DNA of 64,000 nucleotides from Acinetobacter sp. CS-2. GTDB taxonomy: Bacteria; Pseudomonadota; Gammaproteobacteria; Pseudomonadales; Moraxellaceae. Location of the stretch: contig NZ_CP067019.1 of the NCBI RefSeq assembly GCF_016599715.1, positions 1-64,000 of the forward strand. Reading direction: 5' to 3'. The notes below the pieces were generated by a model that did not search any database, had not been told where the DNA came from, and saw only the letters and a list, made by a program, of their open reading frames with translations. How positions within the stretch are numbered: position 1 is the first letter of the stretch; every line of letters starts with the position of its first letter. Below, in pieces: positions 43,415-51,413 of this stretch. Both the position numbers and the translations under genes were made by a program.

Positions 43415-44725
43415 ATGTCACTGTTACGCCGTTGGTTTGATCCACTTCGATCGAGTTGGTTTTATCAAAAGCCAACTCGTCAGGTGGAATTATCTACGGA
43501 GCAGGGTTTAACCATCCACTTGCGTCTGGATGATGTCTATAGCTATCTGGCTGCACAGCAGTTACCTGAACTTGAAGAAATCTTGAGTGATGAGATCAAA
43601 CCCTTAAAGGTGATCATTTCCAGTGAAACGGCAGAACCTCCCAATAACATGTCAGAAATGGAGTGGCAAAATTACTGCCTCAACGATGCCAAAATTTTGT
43701 CCAAACAGCATCGTTTTAGTTTTCATGAAACCCCCGAACAGCCACCACTTGAAGCCATTGCTCAAGCAGAAACCATCCTTCGCAATACTCCTTTACGCGG
43801 CCAGGATTTCCTGTATTTACTCGAAGATGTGTTCCACATGCTGTGGCAAAAACAGTATGGCAAATTGCGTACCTTGCATGCCATGGCTAGTCGCCATCAT
43901 CCAGCGCAAAATTTTCCGGAACGGATTTTTAACGATAACGAAGTGCTTGTCAGCTATTTTGAATTCGGGGAGCGCAAGTATCATGCGGTGGATGATCTGC
44001 TGCGTTTGACCCGCCGTTTAAAACAGCAAAAATTACTCACTGGCAATCCGATTTTCCTGATCAACCATATTGAATGGCGTGAACACCTGATTAGTGATGC
44101 TGAGGAACTGAATGAAATTCAGGCGCTGGATCCGGAACTGGATTTATATATTGCCCTGGAAGACCCGATTTCCTGGCTATTGTTGGCCTATATTAAAGAA
44201 GAGCTGGCCAATTTTTATAATATTCACCTCAATGTTTACCCGCTGTCTTATCATGGACGGGACCTGTTTGACTGGGGGCTGGCGACACGCTTGTCCAAAC
44301 GTACCGAAGTGAAATTTACCCCGTTTTGCCGTCCTACCCAGCAAGCAACTTATGAGATAGCGAAACTGTTTTATAGCGTGCCTGAAGAGCAGCGTGTGGA
44401 AGCCATGTACAGCATTTTGCAGGCAGTCTGGACCAAAGGCAAAGACTTGTCATTTAGGGCACATTTTGACCAGATCAAGCGTGATTTAGAGATCAATGAA
44501 CTGAGCACTGAAGATATTGCTGCCAAATTAAAAGAAAATGACATACTCTGTGAAATGAAGTCTCAGCCCGATTTTCCTGTGCTCGAACTGCGCATTGATG
44601 GTCAAAGTTATGTGTTTAATAGTTTGTACCGGGTCTGGATGATCGAAAGTATTTTTAGTAATGTTTTAGAAGACCAATATAAAAGTGAAAATGATGATAG
44701 CAAAGATGAAGAAAGAGAAATGTGA
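43415..44725 (+). CDS. Tandem DsbA-fold (HCCA isomerase/FrnE-like) protein
   Basis: A 436-residue cytoplasmic protein that seems to hold two thioredoxin-fold DsbA-like domains, each opening with a strand-plus-D pattern (IHLRLDDVYSYLAAQQL near 30-46; LYIALEDPISWLLLAYI near 243-259). This resembles 2-hydroxychromene-2-carboxylate isomerase and FrnE relatives. No CxxC is present, so it is unlikely to be a disulfide oxidoreductase; a glutathione-linked isomerase role is possible but unproven. The C-terminus is acidic and lysine-rich. The chorismate mutase gene overlaps its end by 41 bases. Confidence 0.65.
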   Translation: MSLLRRWFDPLRSSWFYQKPTRQVELSTEQGLTIHLRLDDVYSYLAAQQLPELEEILSDEIKPLKVIISSETAEPPNNMSEMEWQNYCLNDAKILSKQHRFSFHETPEQPPLEAIAQAETILRNTPLRGQDFLYLLEDVFHMLWQKQYGKLRTLHAMASRHHPAQNFPERIFNDNEVLVSYFEFGERKYHAVDDLLRLTRRLKQQKLLTGNPIFLINHIEWREHLISDAEELNEIQALDPELDLYIALEDPISWLLLAYIKEELANFYNIHLNVYPLSYHGRDLFDWGLATRLSKRTEVKFTPFCRPTQQATYEIAKLFYSVPEEQRVEAMYSILQAVWTKGKDLSFRAHFDQIKRDLEINELSTEDIAAKLKENDILCEMKSQPDFPVLELRIDGQSYVFNSLYRVWMIESIFSNVLEDQYKSENDDSKDEEREM

Positions 44726-44993
44726 GTCTTTAGAACAGGCCCGTGCACAGATTGATGCAATTGATACCGCACTCATTGAGATGATAGCTACCCGTCAGTT
44801 TTATGTCGATCAGGCTACGCGTTTTAAGCGTACTGTACAGGACGTACAATCTCCGGAACGGGTCGAGCAGGTCATTCAGAAAGTACGTGCACAAGCACTA
44901 GATTTGGGAACCGATCCTGATCTGGTGGAACATTTATATCGTCAAATGATCCAACGTTTTATTCAGCGCGAATTGCGAGAATTTCGTCCTTAA
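44685..44993 (+). CDS. Chorismate mutase type II (AroQ-like)
   Basis: A 102-residue all-helical protein. SLEQARAQIDAIDTALIEMIATRQ and the following helices match the AroQ class, which converts chorismate to prephenate, or in PchB relatives cleaves isochorismate. Residues such as R21, D26 and the C-terminal QRFIQRELREF fit the active-site helices. The ATG at 44685 lies inside the upstream gene without a clear ribosome-binding site; ATG 44706 is an alternative. Expression is probably by translational coupling. Without other aro or pch genes nearby, which reaction it performs remains open. Confidence 0.8.
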   Translation: MKMMIAKMKKEKCESLEQARAQIDAIDTALIEMIATRQFYVDQATRFKRTVQDVQSPERVEQVIQKVRAQALDLGTDPDLVEHLYRQMIQRFIQRELREFRP

Positions 44994-44999
44994 TTTTAT

Positions 45000-45095
45000 T
45001 TAAATTTCGCTAAGAACATACTTGCGCTTGGGCATAAGCGTCTAGCAGTAGGAATCCCCCACCTAGCGAAAGCGTAGGTGGTGGAAGAATGTCAA
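45000..45095 (+). mobile_element. 96-bp miniature IS200/IS605-type element
   Basis: Follows TTTAT (44995-44999), ends GTGGAAGAATGTCAA at 45095, and contains two hairpins: CGCTT/AAGCG (45025-45040) and CCACCTAGC/GCGTAGGTGG (about 45057-45083). The ending matches the right end of the tnpB elements, but the rest of the scaffold differs, so it derives from another family. Removing 45000-45095 joins TTTAT to GATTTATCGCC, and the permease gene on the minus strand would then read AAA TCA TAA. No open frame lies inside. Confidence 0.7.
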
Positions 45096-46393
45096 GATTT
45101 ATCGCCCAGGCTAAAGAACCAGTTCAGAATTAAGGCTGCAAACGTAGCGGTACCAATACCACCCAAATTAAAGCTGCCGAATTGCAGGGCAAAGTCACCG
45201 GTGCCTAAAATAATGGTCACCGCAGCCACCATCAGGTTTTTGTTTTTAGAGAAATCAACCTTGTTTTCAATCCAGATTTTTGCCCCGGCAATGGTAATTA
45301 AACCGAAGACCACAATCGATGCACCAGTTAAGATAGCAGTCGGAATGGTATGGATAATGGCACCAAATTTTGGTGAAAGTCCCAAGAAAACCGCAAAGAT
45401 ACCGGCAAAAACAAAAATGATGGTGGAATAGACACGAGTCACCGCCATCACGCCAATATTTTCACCATAAGTCGTCATCCCCGGAGCACCGACACCACCT
45501 GATAAAGTGGTTGCAAGACCATCGGCAACAAAGGCTTTACCAATATGCGGATCAAGGTTTTCACCGGTCATGGCACCCACTGCTTTGATATGCCCCAGGT
45601 TTTCAGCCACTAAAATCAAGGCAATCGGCGCAATAATTAGCATGGCATTGGCATCGAATACCGGTGAGTGGAAGGTAGGAATACCAAACCAGTCTGCCTG
45701 TTGAATTGGAGCAAAATTAATGGGTGTGCCATGTCCCATCACATTGGAAACAATATAATAAATTAAGTAAGCCAGTAATAAACCGATCAATAACAGCAGA
45801 CGTTGCAGCAGGCCTTTGGTAAATACTGCAATAGAACCCATGCACATCACGGTGACCAGTGACATCCACATATTGAAGTTATTCCCTGCTACGCCTTTAA
45901 CAGTCACCGGTGCCAAATTCAGGCCGATGATCATGACCACAGCACCGGTCACTACAGGGGGCATGAGTTTTTCAATCCATTTGGTTCCGGTTGCCATCAC
46001 AATAAAACCAAAAATGGCATACAGAATACCGCAGGCCATAATACCGCCAGCGGCTAGGGCCAGATTGGTATTGGGTGCACCCGTACCCGAAGCGGCATAA
46101 CCCGTTGCTGCAATGACCACCCCAATAAAGGCAAAGCTGGAACCCAGATAACTCGGCACACGTCCCCCGGTCATCAGGAAAAACAGGATGGTACAGATGC
46201 CTGACATTAAAATAGCCAGATTAGGATCAAAGCCCATCAGGAAGGGCGCAAGTACAGTCGCCCCAAACATGGCAAAAGCATGTTGTACACCCAAAACTAC
46301 ACTTTGTGCAGGTGGAAGGTATTCATTGGTACCGACAGGACGTGCATCGATACTGCCTTCGTACGGGCGCCATTTGGGAAACCAATTGGACAT
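45092..46393 (-). CDS. NCS2-family pyrimidine permease (RutG/UraA type)
   Basis: A 433-residue inner membrane protein with about 12-14 hydrophobic segments. QHAFAMFGATVLAPFLMG, GGRVPSYLGSSFAF and LVAENLGHIKA (the substrate-binding Glu of TM8) are hallmarks of NCS2 nucleobase:proton symporters. The strong similarity to the RutG pattern suggests uracil or thymine uptake, but no rut genes are nearby, so xanthine cannot be excluded. Its TGA stop codon is provided by the adjacent 96-bp mobile element. Confidence 0.88.
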   Translation of the reverse strand: MSNWFPKWRPYEGSIDARPVGTNEYLPPAQSVVLGVQHAFAMFGATVLAPFLMGFDPNLAILMSGICTILFFLMTGGRVPSYLGSSFAFIGVVIAATGYAASGTGAPNTNLALAAGGIMACGILYAIFGFIVMATGTKWIEKLMPPVVTGAVVMIIGLNLAPVTVKGVAGNNFNMWMSLVTVMCMGSIAVFTKGLLQRLLLLIGLLLAYLIYYIVSNVMGHGTPINFAPIQQADWFGIPTFHSPVFDANAMLIIAPIALILVAENLGHIKAVGAMTGENLDPHIGKAFVADGLATTLSGGVGAPGMTTYGENIGVMAVTRVYSTIIFVFAGIFAVFLGLSPKFGAIIHTIPTAILTGASIVVFGLITIAGAKIWIENKVDFSKNKNLMVAAVTIILGTGDFALQFGSFNLGGIGTATFAALILNWFFSLGDKS

Positions 46394-46643
46394 TTTTTGA
46401 GCACTCTAAAAACAAATTGTGCACATCATACGCTTCTTTTTTGGAAGATTTAATCATTGAAACAAAATTTTATTTATACTAATACCATGACTTTTCAAAT
46501 ATTTTTACCATGTGATAAAAAATTTAATAATTAAAAATAACGCTAAATCAATAGTTAATAGGTATGAAGATGGGTTGATAAATTCATAAATATTTTTTGT
46601 TTTATTTATAAAAAATAATGGGAAACTTTTGACCATAAGGTTA

Positions 46644-46675
46644 AAAAAAGCACATTGCAGGAATGTGCTTTTTCT
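46644..46675. terminator. Intrinsic terminator downstream of ppc
   Basis: AAAAAGCACATT-GCAG-GAATGTGCTTTTT: a GC-containing stem with A- and T-runs on both sides, 16 bases from the ppc stop codon; it can act for ppc on the minus strand. The remaining bases 46394-46643 hold the permease promoter region and nothing else I can see. Confidence 0.85.
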
Positions 46676-46690
46676 ATGGGAAATCAGAAT

Positions 46691-49375
46691 TTAACCGGTA
46701 TTACGCAATCCGGCTGCAATCCCGGCAATACTCACCATTAAGGCATGATCGACTGGGGTATGTTCTGCCTGACGTTCTGCCAAATAGCGACGGCGGCGTT
46801 TCATCAGTTCGGCCTGCAATAAATGCAGCGGCAACAAATACGGTTTGCGTACCCGCATAGACTGATCCAGCACTTCATTGCTGCTGAGCAGTTTGGATTC
46901 GCCTTTCAGCGCCAGCAAGGTTTGTACCGCATCTTTTAAGCGCTGACGCAGTTCATTGCCCAGGACTTTTAAATCTTCATCCTCGGTCAAATGTGATTCG
47001 TAATATAAGGCGACATTACTATCTGCTTTGGACAATACCATTTCCAGCATGTCAATCAGGGTCTGGAAATATGGCCATTGTTGCAGCATCTCATCTAGCA
47101 GTGGTTTTTGCCCTTGATGAATCACCTGGTTAATGGCTGCTCCAGTGCCCAGCCAGGCTGGAAGCATCAGACGGATTTGGGTCCATGCAAAGACCCAGGG
47201 AATGGCACGTAAGGATTCAATCCCACCACTGACCTTGCGTTTTGCCGGGCGTGAACCGAGTGGCAACATTTGCAATTCTAGTTCCGGTGTAACCGTACGC
47301 AGGTATTTTACAAAATGTGGATTTTCACGCACGGTTTGACGATACACCTGTACCGACAAATCGGTCATGCTATGCATCAGTTCACGCCATTCATCCTTAG
47401 GCACCGGTGGTGGCAATAAGGTTGCCTCTAAAGTGGCTGCGGTATAAATCTCCAGATTTTGTAAGGCAATGCCTTCCAGACCAAACTTGAAGCGGATCAT
47501 TTCCCCTTGTTCGGTCACGCGAATAGCACCGGAAATCGAGCCTGGCGGTTGTGAAAACAGTGCTTGCTGGGTCGGAGCACCCCCGCGGCTGATGGAACCG
47601 CCACGGCCATGGAACAGGGTGAGTTGTACTGCATGTTTTTTTGCAATGGCAGTCAGTTCTTCCTGCGCACGGTATTGCGCCCAGTTGGCAGACATAAATC
47701 CGGCATCTTTGGCTGAGTCGGAATAGCCAATCATCACCTCGTGCTTGCCCTGAATATGCTGTTTGTACCAATGCATATTAAACAGGGTATTCATGGTACT
47801 GGCTGCACCGTCCAGATCTTTCAGGGTTTCAAACAGCGGAACTACACGAAGTGGATGCTTGATGCCGGCTTCTTTTTGCAGCAATAACACTGCCAAAACA
47901 TCACTTGGATATTCCGCCATGGAAATAATATACGCACCCAGACTTTCTTCCGGTTGTTCGGCCAGCGTGCGCATGGTGGCAAACACTTCCTGCACATCCG
48001 GATGTTCAATCAGGCTTTGTTTAGGCTCATTCAGATGTTTAGGCAACAACGGACGTTTGCTTTGTAATTCCTGCAACAGGAAGTTTTGGCGCGCCTGTTC
48101 GGTCCAGGTTTCAAAATTGCCCAGACCCAGATATTCAGTAATGGCAGAAATAGCCTGACGATGACGACCGGATTCCTGACGGATATCCAGTTTCAGCAGT
48201 TCAATGCCAAAGCAGTTGACGCGATGGATAAAGTCCAGCAGTTTGCCATTGGCAATTTCCGGCAGGTTGCAGGCAATCAGTGAACGGTAGCACAGCAATA
48301 AAGGCTGTAATAATTCATCTTTGCTTTTAATCACCAGATGATCATCGGCATCTTGCCCTTGCAGTTTTTGCGCCAGCCAGTGACGGGTGGCTTTGAGGCG
48401 TTCGCGGGTATCCCGCAGATATTCACGGTAGGGTTCAGGGTGGCTATGGCCCAGTGCCTGCATCAGTTCATCGCTGCAGTTTTGAATCGACAGTTCCCAG
48501 CGCAGGTCTTCCATATCACGCAGATATAAATCAGCCGCTTTCCAGCGCGACAGCCAGAGCACTTCCTGGGTAATGTTATGCGTGACATTCGGGTTGCCGT
48601 CACGGTCACCGCCCATCCAGGAGGCAAAACGCACTGGTGCAACGGTTAAAGGTAAACGCTGGCCACAGTGATCTTCAACCATTTCATCCAGTTCGCGAAT
48701 GAACTTGGGAATGGCATTCCACAGCGTCTGTTCAATGGTGGTAAAGCCCCATTTCGCTTCATCGACTGGGGTTGGCCGGTGCTGGCGGATTTCATCGGTC
48801 TGCCAGGCGGAACAAATCAGTTGTTTGAGTTCTTGCAGTACGGCTTTGCGTTCACGTGGGGTCAGTTTTTGTTGATCAGACTTAAACAGGCAGTCATTAA
48901 TATCATCATATTTTTGAATTAAGGTACGACGGCTGACTTCAGTCGGATGTGCAGTCAACACCAGTTCAATTTTCAGTTCACAGATTTGCTTGAATAGCGT
49001 GTCGGCTGAAATTTCGTGATCTTTAAATTTCTGGAACAGATGATCGAGCGGATTGGGAGAGGGGGCATGTTCATCGAATTCGCTTTGACGGCGACTTCGA
49101 ACCACATTGTACTGTTCGGCAATATTGGCAAAATTCAGAAAGTGGGTGAATGCACGGGTAAGTGGAAGAATCTCATCATCTTCCAGACTCAGGAATAGTT
49201 GTTCAAGCTGTTTTTCGGCTTCTACCTGCCCATCACGTGCACCTTTGGACAGGGCACGAATCTGCTCCACCTGATTAAACAAATCTTGTCCCGCATGTTC
49301 CTTGAGGGTTTCTCCCAGTAAGTTCCCAAGTAAGCGTACATCCTCACGCAGTGGAGCATCAATTTGTTGAATCAT
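46691..49375 (-). CDS. ppc: Phosphoenolpyruvate carboxylase
   Basis: Adds bicarbonate to phosphoenolpyruvate to form oxaloacetate, refilling the TCA cycle. The 894 residues include catalytic His143 in LTAHPTE, the GYSDSAKDAG motif, the glycine-rich FHGRGGSISRGG loop, and the C-terminal RNTG needed for activity and allosteric binding. Length is close to the E. coli enzyme. It is transcribed alone. Confidence 0.97.
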   Translation of the reverse strand: MIQQIDAPLREDVRLLGNLLGETLKEHAGQDLFNQVEQIRALSKGARDGQVEAEKQLEQLFLSLEDDEILPLTRAFTHFLNFANIAEQYNVVRSRRQSEFDEHAPSPNPLDHLFQKFKDHEISADTLFKQICELKIELVLTAHPTEVSRRTLIQKYDDINDCLFKSDQQKLTPRERKAVLQELKQLICSAWQTDEIRQHRPTPVDEAKWGFTTIEQTLWNAIPKFIRELDEMVEDHCGQRLPLTVAPVRFASWMGGDRDGNPNVTHNITQEVLWLSRWKAADLYLRDMEDLRWELSIQNCSDELMQALGHSHPEPYREYLRDTRERLKATRHWLAQKLQGQDADDHLVIKSKDELLQPLLLCYRSLIACNLPEIANGKLLDFIHRVNCFGIELLKLDIRQESGRHRQAISAITEYLGLGNFETWTEQARQNFLLQELQSKRPLLPKHLNEPKQSLIEHPDVQEVFATMRTLAEQPEESLGAYIISMAEYPSDVLAVLLLQKEAGIKHPLRVVPLFETLKDLDGAASTMNTLFNMHWYKQHIQGKHEVMIGYSDSAKDAGFMSANWAQYRAQEELTAIAKKHAVQLTLFHGRGGSISRGGAPTQQALFSQPPGSISGAIRVTEQGEMIRFKFGLEGIALQNLEIYTAATLEATLLPPPVPKDEWRELMHSMTDLSVQVYRQTVRENPHFVKYLRTVTPELELQMLPLGSRPAKRKVSGGIESLRAIPWVFAWTQIRLMLPAWLGTGAAINQVIHQGQKPLLDEMLQQWPYFQTLIDMLEMVLSKADSNVALYYESHLTEDEDLKVLGNELRQRLKDAVQTLLALKGESKLLSSNEVLDQSMRVRKPYLLPLHLLQAELMKRRRRYLAERQAEHTPVDHALMVSIAGIAAGLRNTG

Positions 49376-49524
49376 TTTTTTTCATTCTCCTAGGCTACTC
49401 CTTTGAATATACCCCGATTCGATGACATTCCAAGTGGGGGGCAGACAAAAGTCGGTAATTTTTTGCTGCTAAAACTAGCAATTGAGTTGCCGTTGGTGCA
49501 GTCAGGAAAATGGAATTACAGATT

Positions 49525-50178
49525 TTAAGGGTTTTTCTGATATTTCAGCATAAAGATCTCAATACTGTTCAAGATAATCTGCTGTTTCTCTTCAGCAGTG
49601 GGTACTTCCCGCACCCCAAGCAGCACTTCATGATGGCGCAGGCCCAACAGTAAAGAAAGGATCAGTAAGGTCAGGTTTTTTAAAGCTTCTGGCTGAATAA
49701 AGCCCAATTCGATAGCCTGCTGAAAAAAGTTTTCCCACAGTGCATTCATACGCAGATGGCAGGCATTATAAAATGTCTGTGCCAGTGGATTTTGTTCCGC
49801 CGCCAGTTCCACCAATAAGCGTTCCAGTTTGATGGCTTCTGGCAAATTGGTGATATTGAGGGCCAGCTCACAGGCATGCACAAATTCCTGATAAAAATTA
49901 CTGTCGGCTTGCAGGTTTAAGGGGCGAGCACTGAGTAATTCTTCGCATGTGGCAACAATGGCACAGACAAATAAATTGGCTTTATCCTGAAAGTGATTGT
50001 AGACGGTCAGTTTGGTGACACCCGCTTCCTGGGCAATCTGGTTCATGCTGGAACCATGGTAGCCACACCTTAAAAATAAGCTTTTTGCTGCAGTTAAAAT
50101 GCGCTGACGTTTTTCTAAGTCTTTGGGGCGACCCACATTTATTTGCACAATTTTTTCCAAAAAAATGAAAAAGGTCAT
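49525..50178 (-). CDS. TetR-family repressor, likely controlling the RND pump
   Basis: A 217-residue regulator. The helix-turn-helix region (RILTAAKSLFLRCGYHGSSMNQIAQEAGVTKLTVYNHF) is canonical TetR, followed by a helical ligand-binding domain. It is divergent from the efflux operon, with 116 bases between start codons, the usual layout of a local repressor. The gap contains AT-rich sequence around TTAATGTACCGATAAGTATATTAATTA-like repeats that could be its operator. The N-terminus before NVGRPKD may be shorter than annotated. Confidence 0.88.
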   Translation of the reverse strand: MTFFIFLEKIVQINVGRPKDLEKRQRILTAAKSLFLRCGYHGSSMNQIAQEAGVTKLTVYNHFQDKANLFVCAIVATCEELLSARPLNLQADSNFYQEFVHACELALNITNLPEAIKLERLLVELAAEQNPLAQTFYNACHLRMNALWENFFQQAIELGFIQPEALKNLTLLILSLLLGLRHHEVLLGVREVPTAEEKQQIILNSIEIFMLKYQKNP

Positions 50179-50294
50179 TGATTTGACCCTCGATTCCCAA
50201 TTAATGTACCGATAAGTATATTAATTAAAAAACGATCAGTTTAAGATAATGCTTATTTTGCCTTAAAAAACATTTTGAGATAAGAGCCAACCTC

Positions 50295-51413
50295 ATGAGC
50301 ACAGTAAAGATTGCAGTAAAAACCGCCCTGGTCAGCATGATGATTATTTGCAGTGTGACTTTATTGGGCTGCAGCACGGAGGCAACCGAAACAGAACAGG
50401 TTCCGTTTGTGATGGTGACTCAGCCGAACAGTACTCATAATGAACAGAAAAGCTATGCCGGAGATGTGCAGGCACGCCAGCAAACAGCTTTGGCCTTCCG
50501 GGTGGGCGGACAGATTATCGAACGTTATGTCGATGTCGGCGATCAGGTCAAGATGGGGCAGGTGCTGGCAAAACTCGATGTGAAAGATGCCCAGCTGCAG
50601 CTCAATGCAGCAAAAGCTCAACTGGAAAGTGCTCAGTCGGCAGCAAAAATTGCCGCAGATGAACGGCAGCGCTTTAAGCAATTGCTGCCGATGAATGCGG
50701 TCAGCCGTTCGCAATATGATGCGGTGGATAATCAGTATAAGTCAGCGATGTCCGCGCTGAAACAGGCGCAGTCCAATTATCAGGTTACGAGTAACCAAAC
50801 CGGTTATAACCAGCTGATTGCCAATAAAAATGGCGTGATTACTGCGCGTAACATTGAAGTGGGGCAGGTGGTCGCTGCGGGACAGGCTGCTTATCAGGTG
50901 GCGATTGCCGGTGATCGTGAGGTGGTGATCGGGGTACCGGAACAGGCCATTTCAGAGATTAAAGTCGGTCAGACAGCATGGGTGACCTTGTGGTCCAAGC
51001 CTGAAGAAAAATTTGCTGGCTATATACGTGAAATTTCTCCGGCAGCCGATCAGTCCCGAACTTTTAGTGTCAAAGTCGCTTTGCGTGAAGGCAATGCTGC
51101 CATTCAGCTGGGCCAGAGTGCGCGGGTATTTTTTAACAATAGCCAAAACAATGTACTCAGTGTGCCGTTGTCCAGTGTCTCGGCCAATGGTCAGCAGGCC
51201 TATGTCTGGGTGGTGAAACCGGACCAGACCATTCATAAGGTGGCCGTGAACCTGGGAGCCTATGGTCGTGACAGTGTGCCGGTATTGTCCGGTCTGAATC
51301 CGCAAGATTATGTGGTGATTGGCGGTGTGCATTTATTGCGTGAAAAACAGAAAATCCAGCCGATCGACCGGGAAAATCGTGCCGTGAAAATTCAGGCAGG
51401 AGCTGCATCATGA
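50295..51413 (+). CDS. RND efflux periplasmic adaptor lipoprotein
   Basis: Membrane fusion protein linking an RND pump to an outer membrane channel. The 372 residues start with a lipoprotein signal peptide (lipobox LLGC, Cys26), then a barrel-sandwich domain split by a helical hairpin (AQLQLNAAKAQLESAQSAAK... and QYDAVDNQYKSAMSALKQAQ), and a beta-barrel region. Its stop codon overlaps the pump start by 4 bases (ATGA), so the two are co-translated. No outer membrane factor gene is present, so a TolC-like protein elsewhere is implied. Confidence 0.93.
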   Translation: MSTVKIAVKTALVSMMIICSVTLLGCSTEATETEQVPFVMVTQPNSTHNEQKSYAGDVQARQQTALAFRVGGQIIERYVDVGDQVKMGQVLAKLDVKDAQLQLNAAKAQLESAQSAAKIAADERQRFKQLLPMNAVSRSQYDAVDNQYKSAMSALKQAQSNYQVTSNQTGYNQLIANKNGVITARNIEVGQVVAAGQAAYQVAIAGDREVVIGVPEQAISEIKVGQTAWVTLWSKPEEKFAGYIREISPAADQSRTFSVKVALREGNAAIQLGQSARVFFNNSQNNVLSVPLSSVSANGQQAYVWVVKPDQTIHKVAVNLGAYGRDSVPVLSGLNPQDYVVIGGVHLLREKQKIQPIDRENRAVKIQAGAAS

